A program made the translations under genes and the position numbers. Of a DNA stretch of 64,000 nt, positions 58,499 through 64,000 are shown piece by piece. Position 1 is the first letter of the stretch. The number at the start of each line of letters is the position of its first letter. The notes beneath the pieces were generated by a model. The model saw only the letters and a program-made list of their open reading frames with translations, did not search any database and was not told the origin of the DNA. Location: positions 1 through 64,000 of the forward strand of contig CAWBRV010000002.1 of NCBI GenBank assembly GCA_963791225.1. The letters are read 5' to 3'. The stretch comes from PALSA-612 sp963791225 (GTDB lineage Bacteria; Actinomycetota; Thermoleophilia; Gaiellales; Gaiellaceae).

Positions 58499-59838
58499 CG
58501 GGCGGGCTCCAGCTCCAGGGGGTCGAGCGGCCCGACGGGCTCTTGGAGGCGCAACGCCCGTTGGGAGGCGAGCATGCGCCGGGTGTCGTCGATGTCGTTG
58601 ACCTGGACGGCCAGCTGGCCGATGCGGTCGGCGGCGGTGAACGCGGTCGCGCTCCGCTCCATCGAGAGGCGCTCCGGGTCATAGGAGAGCGACTCGCCGC
58701 TCGTGTCGAGGATCGTGTAGTCGTCGCCGCGGCACAACTCGATCGCGACCTCGCCGGTGACGACGGCCGCGACCCAGCGCTGGAGCGCGTCGCGGAGCAT
58801 CAGCGCCTGCGGCTCGAACCAGCGCCCCTCGTACAGGAGCCGCCCGAGCCGGCGGCCTTCGGTGGCGTAGCGGTCGAGCGTGTCCTCGTTGTGGATCGCG
58901 CTCAGCAGCCGCTCGTAGGCGACATGGAGGAGCGCCATGCCGGGCGCCTCGTAGATGCCGCGGCTCTTCGCCTCGATCACGCGGTTCTCGATCTGATCCG
59001 AGAGCCCCAGCCCGTGGCGGCCGCCGATCTCGTTCGCGCGGTGGACGAGCTCGACCGGATCGAGGAGCTCTTCGCCGTTCAGGGCGACGGGGACGCCGCC
59101 CTCGAAGCGGACGGCGACGACCTCGGGCTCGATCTCGACGGACGGGTCCCAGTGCGCGACGCCCATGATCGGCTCGACGATCTTCATGCTCGTCGACAGG
59201 TGCTCCAGGTCCTTCGCCTCGTGCGTCGAGCCGAGCAGGTTGGCGTCGGTCGAGTACGCCTTCTCGGCCGACGTGCCGTGCGGCAGGCCGCGGGCGTCGA
59301 GCCAGTCGCTCATCTCGCGCCGTCCTCCGAGCTCGGACACGAAGGCGTCGTCGAGCCACGGCTTGTAGATCCGCAGGCGCGGGTTGGCGAGCAGGCCGTA
59401 GCGGTAGAAGCGCTGGATGTCGTTGCCCTTGTAGGTGGAGCCGTCGCCCCAGATCTCGATCCCGTGCTCGTGCATCGCGCGTACGAGCAGCGTCCCGGTG
59501 ACCGCGCGGCCGAGCGGCGTCGTGTTGAAGTAGCGCCGGCCCGCCGTCTGGATGTGGAAGGCGCCGCACTGGAGCGCCGCGATCCCCTCGCGCGCGAGCG
59601 CCTCCCGGCAGTCCACGAGGAACGCCTCCTCGGCGCCGTACTGCGCGGCCTTGTCCGGGATCGCCGAGACGTCGGGCTCGTCGTACTGGCCCAGGTCGGC
59701 CGTGAACGCGTACGGCACCGCGCCGTGCTCGCGCATCCACGCGAGCGCGCAGCAGGTGTCGAGGCCGCCGGAGAACGCGAAGCCGACTCGCTCGCCCACG
59801 GGCAGCGAGGAGAGAATCACGTGCCCGTCTCGCGTCAC
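58495..59838 (-). CDS. argG: Argininosuccinate synthase (E. coli-type)
   Basis: 447 residues, the longer E. coli-like form. Nucleotide loop VGFAFSGGLDTCCALAWMRE, VDCREALAREGIAALQCGAF, IWGDGSTYKGNDIQRFYRYG, DLEHLSTSMKIVEPIMG. Joins citrulline and aspartate using ATP. GTG at 59838 follows GGAAGG and overlaps the argR stop. The usual Ser/Thr after SGGLDT is replaced by Cys-Cys. Confidence 0.95.
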   Translation of the reverse strand: MTRDGHVILSSLPVGERVGFAFSGGLDTCCALAWMREHGAVPYAFTADLGQYDEPDVSAIPDKAAQYGAEEAFLVDCREALAREGIAALQCGAFHIQTAGRRYFNTTPLGRAVTGTLLVRAMHEHGIEIWGDGSTYKGNDIQRFYRYGLLANPRLRIYKPWLDDAFVSELGGRREMSDWLDARGLPHGTSAEKAYSTDANLLGSTHEAKDLEHLSTSMKIVEPIMGVAHWDPSVEIEPEVVAVRFEGGVPVALNGEELLDPVELVHRANEIGGRHGLGLSDQIENRVIEAKSRGIYEAPGMALLHVAYERLLSAIHNEDTLDRYATEGRRLGRLLYEGRWFEPQALMLRDALQRWVAAVVTGEVAIELCRGDDYTILDTSGESLSYDPERLSMERSATAFTAADRIGQLAVQVNDIDDTRRMLASQRALRLQEPVGPLDPLELEPAR

Positions 59839-60296
59839 GTGTCGCCTTCCAGGTGGTGGCGCAGGATCTCCTCGAGCTCGGACCCGGTGACGCCTTCGCG
59901 CGGCGCGACGAAGATCGTGTTCTCACCCGCGACCGTGCCGGCGACGTCCCCGAGCCCTGCCGCGTCGATCGCGTCTGCGAGCGGGGTCGCATAGCCGCGC
60001 GGCGTGCGGAGGACGACGAGCCCGTTGGCGGCCGTCATCGCGCCCGTCCAGCGCCGGAGCGCCGTGGTCAGCTCCGAGAGCCGGTCGAGGTCGCCCGCGC
60101 CCGGAAGCGCGTAGACGAGCCTGCCGTCGGCGGCCCGGACCTTGACGAGCCCGAGCTGGGCGATGTCACGGGAGACGGTCGTCTGCACGGCCTCGATGCC
60201 TGCCTCCCGCAGCGCCTCGGCGACCTCCGCCTGCGTCGCGAGCGGGCGCTCCTGGACGAGCCTGAGGATCGTTCCCTGCCTCTCGAATTTGTTCAC
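59835..60296 (-). CDS. argR: Arginine repressor ArgR
   Basis: 153 residues. N-terminal winged helix (RPLATQAEVAEALREAGIEA, VQTTVSRDIAQLGLVKVR); C-terminal hexamer/arginine-binding domain with VAGENTIFVAPREGVTGSEL, where family members usually read GDDT/GDNT. It represses arginine genes in response to arginine. It lies inside the operon between argD and argG, as in mycobacteria. GTG overlaps the argD stop. Confidence 0.93.
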   Translation of the reverse strand: MNKFERQGTILRLVQERPLATQAEVAEALREAGIEAVQTTVSRDIAQLGLVKVRAADGRLVYALPGAGDLDRLSELTTALRRWTGAMTAANGLVVLRTPRGYATPLADAIDAAGLGDVAGTVAGENTIFVAPREGVTGSELEEILRHHLEGDT

Positions 60297-61426
60297 GCGA
60301 GCACCTCCTGGAGAACGGTGAGCCCTTGTTCGAGCTCGCTCGTGGTGATGGTCAGCGGGGGTGTGAGGCGGATCGTCTGCTCGCCGGCAGTGCAGACGAG
60401 CACGCCGCGGTCGAACGCCGCCTGGACGACCTCGGCCGCAGACCGGTCGACGTCGAGCGCGAGCAGGAGCCCGCGGCCGCGCAGCGCCGGGAACGCTTCG
60501 CGGGCGAGCGCCTCTTTCGCCCGCACCTCAGCGAGCAGCTCGTCGGTCAGCCCGTCGACGACCGCGCATGCGGCCGCGCACGCGACCGGGTTGCCGCCGA
60601 ACGTGCTCGCATGGTCACCCGGGACGAAGGCTCCGGCGGCCTCGTCGGCGACGAGCAGCGCGCCGATCGGGAGGCCGTTCGCGAGCCCCTTGGCGAGCGT
60701 GACCGCGTCGGGGCGGATGCCGCTCTGCTCGAAGCAGAAGAAGGTGCCCGTCCGGCCGACGCCCGTCTGCACCTCGTCGAAGACGAGCACCGCGCCGAGT
60801 TCGTCGGCGAGCGTGCGCGCCGCCTCGAGGAACTCGGTCGTCGCAGGGTGGACGCCGCCCTCGCCTTGCACCGGCTCGATCAGGATCGCGCCCGTGTCCG
60901 GCCGGGCGGCGGCGACGAGCGACTCGACGTCGTTCAGCGTCGCGAAGGTGACGCCGGGAACGAGTGGCCCGAACGCGGCGCGCTTCGCCGGCTGGCCGGT
61001 CACCGACAGCGCCCCCATCGTGCGGCCGTGGAACGAGCCGTCGAGCGCCACGAGTCCTGGCCGTCCCGTCGCCTTGCGGGAGTACTTGAGCGCCGCCTCG
61101 ATCGCCTCCGCGCCGGAATTGCAGAAGAACGCCTGCGCGCCGCCGAAACGGGCGGACAGACGCTCGGCGAGCGCGGCCATCGGCTCTGTCCAGTAGAGGT
61201 TGGACGTGTGCCAGAGCCGCTCGAGTTGCTCGTGCGCGGCCGCTAGTGGTGCCGGATGGCAGTGGCCGAGCGCGCAGACGGCGATGCCGGCGACGAGGTC
61301 GAGGTAGCGCTCGCCGGTGTCGGCGACGAGCCACGAGCCCTCGCCGGACACGAAGGTGACGTCCTGCCGCGCGTAGGTGGGCAGCACGCTTTCCCGACCT
61401 TGCAACACAGTGTTGCTTGGGCTCAC
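60293..61426 (-). CDS. argD: Acetylornithine aminotransferase
   Basis: 377 residues. PLP-enzyme motifs: FFCNSGAEAIEAALKYSRKA, DGSFHGRTMGALSVTGQPAK, VFDEVQTGVGRTGTFFCFE and VTLAKGLANGLPIG with the PLP lysine. Transfers an amino group to N-acetylglutamate semialdehyde. GTG at 61426 overlaps the argB stop. The first dozen codons coincide with a palindrome (61395-61416) related to one inside argB, so the N-terminus SPSNTVLQGRE may come from an inserted repeat. Confidence 0.93.
   Translation of the reverse strand: MSPSNTVLQGRESVLPTYARQDVTFVSGEGSWLVADTGERYLDLVAGIAVCALGHCHPAPLAAAHEQLERLWHTSNLYWTEPMAALAERLSARFGGAQAFFCNSGAEAIEAALKYSRKATGRPGLVALDGSFHGRTMGALSVTGQPAKRAAFGPLVPGVTFATLNDVESLVAAARPDTGAILIEPVQGEGGVHPATTEFLEAARTLADELGAVLVFDEVQTGVGRTGTFFCFEQSGIRPDAVTLAKGLANGLPIGALLVADEAAGAFVPGDHASTFGGNPVACAAACAVVDGLTDELLAEVRAKEALAREAFPALRGRGLLLALDVDRSAAEVVQAAFDRGVLVCTAGEQTIRLTPPLTITTSELEQGLTVLQEVLA
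61395..61416. repeat. Palindrome copy at the 5' end of argD
   Basis: GCAACAC-A-GTGTTGC forms a 15-base palindrome (61402-61416). Its left arm CGACCTTGCAACAC (61395-61408) is identical to the left arm of the palindrome at 62001, while the outer right arm has diverged (TTGG instead of AAGG). It covers codons 5 to about 11 of argD. Confidence 0.6.
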
Positions 61427-62091
61427 GCGAGCACCGCCGTCTCGCCGATCTCGGCCCGGACGCCGAGCTTCGCCGCCGTGACAGCGGCCTGGAGCTTGGG
61501 GACGATCCCTCCCTCGAGCTCGCCTGCGTCGAGCAGTCCCTGTGCGTCGCCGGCGTCGATCGACGGCACGACCGCGCCCTCGAGCAAGAGACCCGGCACG
61601 TCGGTGAGGAAGAGGATCCTCTCGGCGCCGAGCCCGATCGCGAGTGCCGACGCCGCCTCGTCGGCGTTGACGTTCAGGGGGCCGGCCGCGAGCGGCGCGA
61701 CGACGGGGATCAGCCCGGCGGCGAGCGCGTCCTCGATCGGCGCCGGGCGGCAGGGCGCCGGATCGCCGACGAGCCCGAGTTCGGGGATCTGTCGCGCGAC
61801 GAGGCCGATCTCGTCGCCGAAGAGCGGGACCGCGCGCGGCCCGATCGCCCGGCACAGGGCCGCGTTGACCGCCGCGAACGACTCCCGCACCACGTCGAGC
61901 CCGGCCGGGCTCGTCACCCGGCGGCCGCCGACGAACTCGACCGGAAGCCCCAGCCGCCGCATCTCGGAGGAGATCTGCGGCCCGGCCCCGTGCACCACCA
62001 CGACCTTGCAACACTGTGTTGCAAGGTCGGTGATCTGCCGGGCGACCGAGGAGGCGACGGCGCCGCCGACCTTGACGACGACGCGGGTCAC
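61423..62091 (-). CDS. argB: Acetylglutamate kinase, short form
   Basis: 222 residues against about 290-300 in most bacteria; the N-terminal helix and first loop region are missing. Amino-acid kinase motifs: VVVKVGGAVASS, VVVVHGAGPQISSEM, LPVEFVGGRRVTS, LNVNADEAASALAIGLGAER, LTDVPGLL and GGIVPKLQAA. Phosphorylates N-acetylglutamate, usually the arginine-inhibited step; the N-terminal helix needed for arginine feedback in hexameric enzymes is absent. A 29-base palindrome interrupts codons just before the VVVVHG motif. GTG overlaps the argJ stop. Confidence 0.9.
   Translation of the reverse strand: MTRVVVKVGGAVASSVARQITDLATQCCKVVVVHGAGPQISSEMRRLGLPVEFVGGRRVTSPAGLDVVRESFAAVNAALCRAIGPRAVPLFGDEIGLVARQIPELGLVGDPAPCRPAPIEDALAAGLIPVVAPLAAGPLNVNADEAASALAIGLGAERILFLTDVPGLLLEGAVVPSIDAGDAQGLLDAGELEGGIVPKLQAAVTAAKLGVRAEIGETAVLA
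62001..62029. repeat. Perfect 29-base palindrome inside argB
   Basis: Arms CGACCTTGCAACAC (62001-62014) and GTGTTGCAAGGTCG (62016-62029) about a single central T. It is translated as part of the TDLATQCCKV segment of argB. A second, partly decayed copy lies at 61395. Confidence 0.75.
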
Positions 62092-63251
62092 GAGCGGTAG
62101 TCCGCGTTGATGCGGACGTAGTCGTAGGACAGGTCGCTGGTCAGGTACGAGGCCGAGCCGGGCCCGATGCCGAGGTCGAGCCCGATCTTGCAGGTCGCAC
62201 CCGAGACGTCCGGCTCGAGGCCCGACGGCGCGCCCTGCTCCAGCACCACGGAGCCGTTGTAGGACAGGGTCATCCGGTCGACGTCCACCTCGGCGTAACC
62301 GCCGTTGTAGGGAGCCGACCCGGCCGCCATCAGCACGCGTCCCCAGTTCGCGTCGCGTCCGAACAGCGCGGTCTTGACGAGCGCCGACGTCGCGATCCGC
62401 CGTGCGATCGCCTTTGCCTGCGGGTCGTCGGCCGCGCCCGTGACGGCGATCTCGGCGAGCACGGTCACGCCCTCGCCGTCGGCGACGATCTGCTCCGCGA
62501 GGTCGCGGCAGACCTTGCGCAGCGCGGCGGCGAAGGCGAGATCGGTCGCGGGGGTGCGCTCGACCTCGGAGGCGCCGTTCGCGAGCAGGATCACCGCGTC
62601 GTTCGTCGAGCAGTCACCGTCGACCGAGATGGAGTTGAAGCTCGCGTCGACGGCGGGGCGGAGGAACTCGATCGGCTCTCCGGGCTCAAGCGGGTAGTCG
62701 GTCGTGACAACGGCGAGCATCGTCGCCAGGTCGGGATGGATCATCCCGGAGCCCTTCGCCATGCCGCCGACGATGAAGTCTGTTCCCGTCGCGACGGCCT
62801 GCTTCGGCTTCGTGTCCGTGGTCATGATCGCCGTCGCCGCGTCGGAGCCGCCCTCCGCGGTCAGCGCCTGCGCGGCGACGCGGAGCCCGGGGAGCAGCTT
62901 CCCCATCGGCAAGGGCACGCCGATGACGCCGGTCGAGAGGACGAGCACCTCTTCCGAATCGAGGGCGAGGAGCCGCGCGGCCTCCGCGGACGTCGCGAGC
63001 GCGTCCAGCTTGCCGCGCTCGCCCGTGGCCGAGTTGGCCACGCCCGAGTTGATCACGATCGCCTGCGGCTCCGCGAGTGACAGGTGCCCGCGGTTCACGA
63101 GCAGGCAGGCCGCCTGCACGCGATTCCGGCTCCACATGGCGCCGCCGACTGCCGGCGCCGTCGAGCGCACGATCGCGAGGTCGGGCTTCGCGTGCCTGAT
63201 GCCGGCGTGAACGCCGCCGGCGACGAACCCCTTCGCGGCCGTGACGGACAT
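62088..63251 (-). CDS. argJ: Bifunctional ornithine acetyltransferase / N-acetylglutamate synthase
   Basis: 387 residues. GFVAGGVHAGIRHAKPDLAI at the start; the autocleavage region MAKGSGMIHPDLATMLA with the nucleophile Thr; FNSISVDGDCSTNDAVILLA. Cleaves itself into two chains and recycles the acetyl group from acetylornithine to glutamate. ATG at 63251 overlaps the argC stop (TGATG). Confidence 0.95.
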   Translation of the reverse strand: MSVTAAKGFVAGGVHAGIRHAKPDLAIVRSTAPAVGGAMWSRNRVQAACLLVNRGHLSLAEPQAIVINSGVANSATGERGKLDALATSAEAARLLALDSEEVLVLSTGVIGVPLPMGKLLPGLRVAAQALTAEGGSDAATAIMTTDTKPKQAVATGTDFIVGGMAKGSGMIHPDLATMLAVVTTDYPLEPGEPIEFLRPAVDASFNSISVDGDCSTNDAVILLANGASEVERTPATDLAFAAALRKVCRDLAEQIVADGEGVTVLAEIAVTGAADDPQAKAIARRIATSALVKTALFGRDANWGRVLMAAGSAPYNGGYAEVDVDRMTLSYNGSVVLEQGAPSGLEPDVSGATCKIGLDLGIGPGSASYLTSDLSYDYVRINADYRS

Positions 63252-64000
63252 CAGACGAGGACTCCCTGCAGGCGAAGCCCGAGCGTCTCGTCGAGGCCGA
63301 GCACGAGGTTCGCGTTCTGAACCGCCTGGCCGGCCGCGCCCTTGCCGAGGTTGTCGAGCGCGCAGATGACGATTGACGTCCCCGTCGCCGTGTCGGCGAA
63401 GACGCCGATCTCGGCCGCGTCGGTTCCCTGCACGCGCTGGAGTTCCGGCGTCACGCCCTCCGGCAGTACACGCACGACCGGGCTCGCGGCGTACGCGCTC
63501 TCGAGCAGGCCGCGGAGATCCTCGTCCGAGCGGACGTAGCAGGTGGCGAGGAGCCCTCGCCGCACGGGCAGGAGGTGGGGCACGAAGCACACCGGGAAGC
63601 CGAGCTGCTGCGCGATCTCCGGCGCGTGGCGGTGCGCGCCGACGGCGTAGGGCGCGAAGTTCTCGAGCACGAGCCCGGCGTGCGATCCCGGCTTGAGCGA
63701 CCGCCCGGCGCCGGAGACCCCGGACTTCGCGTCGACGACGACGCCTGCTGTTTCGATCGCGCCCGCGAGCGGGCCGAGCGCGAGGAGCGCTGCGGTGGCG
63801 TAGCAGCCGGGGTTCGCGATCAGCGGGCCGGCCGGTGGGAAGAGCTCCGGCAGCCCGTAGCTCCACGCACCCGGGGCGACGCCGTACCACGCGTCCGCCT
63901 CGGCCGGGGCGACGAGCCGATGCGCGCCGGAGAGATCGACCACGACGGCATCGGGCGGCGGCTCGACGGCGGCTGCATCGGCGTGGTCGAGGCAGAGGAA
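63251..64000 (-). CDS. argC: N-acetyl-gamma-glutamyl-phosphate reductase (5' part beyond window)
   Basis: About 249 C-terminal residues are visible; the Rossmann N-terminus lies beyond the right edge. PDAVVVDLSGAHRLV, the catalytic-cysteine segment LIANPGCYATAALLALGPLA, SGVSGAGRSLKPGSHAGLVL, HRHAPEIAQQL and ICALDNLGKGAAGQAVQNAN identify it. Reduces acetylglutamyl phosphate to the semialdehyde. First visible gene of the arg operon; the promoter is outside the window. Confidence 0.95.
   Translation of the reverse strand, partial: FLCLDHADAAAVEPPPDAVVVDLSGAHRLVAPAEADAWYGVAPGAWSYGLPELFPPAGPLIANPGCYATAALLALGPLAGAIETAGVVVDAKSGVSGAGRSLKPGSHAGLVLENFAPYAVGAHRHAPEIAQQLGFPVCFVPHLLPVRRGLLATCYVRSDEDLRGLLESAYAASPVVRVLPEGVTPELQRVQGTDAAEIGVFADTATGTSIVICALDNLGKGAAGQAVQNANLVLGLDETLGLRLQGVLV

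Noticed and set aside
1..64000. CRISPR arrays, tRNA/rRNA genes, integrases or complete transposable elements
   Set aside because: None seen on either strand; the repeats found are short palindromes or leader-type elements.

Overview
The window is a contiguous stretch of very GC-rich bacterial chromosome with GTG starts, ATGA/GTGA stop-start overlaps and a typical actinobacterial gene set: F420-type LLM oxidoreductase, GAP-family and flippase-like membrane proteins, many STAS/SpoIIE/RsbW regulators, a DUF47-PiT phosphate system and an argCJBDRGH operon. The style and several gene families suggest a deep-branching actinobacterium, most likely of the class Thermoleophilia (Gaiella/Solirubrobacter side). 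That placement is inference from family content, not from a marker gene. No rRNA, tRNA, CRISPR array or complete insertion sequence was seen.

Layout. 1-5.1 kb: a left edge with two traces of an 'MDLSG' winged-helix family, one of them fused tail to tail with a truncated class III cyclase; an arsR-SRPBCC-SRPBCC operon; a cupin protein; and a cyclase/beta-propeller membrane protein. 5.1-12.4 kb: the [NiFe]-hydrogenase maturation island, hypF on minus and hypC-hypC2-hypD-hypE-hypA-hypB plus a double SIS-domain gene on plus; hypE carries a one-base frameshift and no hydrogenase structural gene is present. 12.4-25.6 kb: accessory membrane, stress and metabolic genes, including a stress-domain/arylsulfatase fusion, SDRs, a flavodoxin-like protein, a DUF2252 gene of unusual composition, a CoA-transferase, a methyltransferase and an LLM oxidoreductase.

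25.5-36.4 kb: a dense partner-switching stress region. Three STAS antagonists, a SigB/SigF-type sigma factor with its anti-sigma kinase, a degenerate second kinase-like protein, a cysteine-less thioredoxin and a 1502-residue multi-GAF SpoIIE phosphatase surround a DUF47-PiT phosphate module. Three GTTT-N16/17-GGGTA promoter-like sites lie in this region and a fourth lies at 41.7 kb, which suggests a local stress regulon.

36.4-57.3 kb: a small membrane zinc-ribbon gene, trehalose-6-phosphate synthase, an acyltransferase with SGNH domain, an ABC membrane half without ATPase, a 21-residue lysine-rich peptide, a flippase-like protein, pgi (frameshifted), an FAD oxidase, two NUDIX genes, gnd, an EamA exporter, a dimethylformamidase-like gene (frameshifted), thiI and a two-component system preceded by a duplicated-domain secreted protein. 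57.3-64 kb: the arginine operon argC-J-B-D-R-G-H on minus, with tightly overlapping genes and two copies of a palindrome.

Three conserved genes (hypE, pgi and the dimethylformamidase-like gene) each carry one single-base frame error. This is either sequence noise of a draft or metagenome assembly or real decay, so frame-dependent claims there should be read with care. The most unusual signals are the promoter set around the sigma cluster, the degenerate regulators in its operon, the shared leader repeat at 7.8 and 55.4 kb, the hairpin repeats, the palindromes in argB/argD, and two tiny genes below usual size cut-offs.
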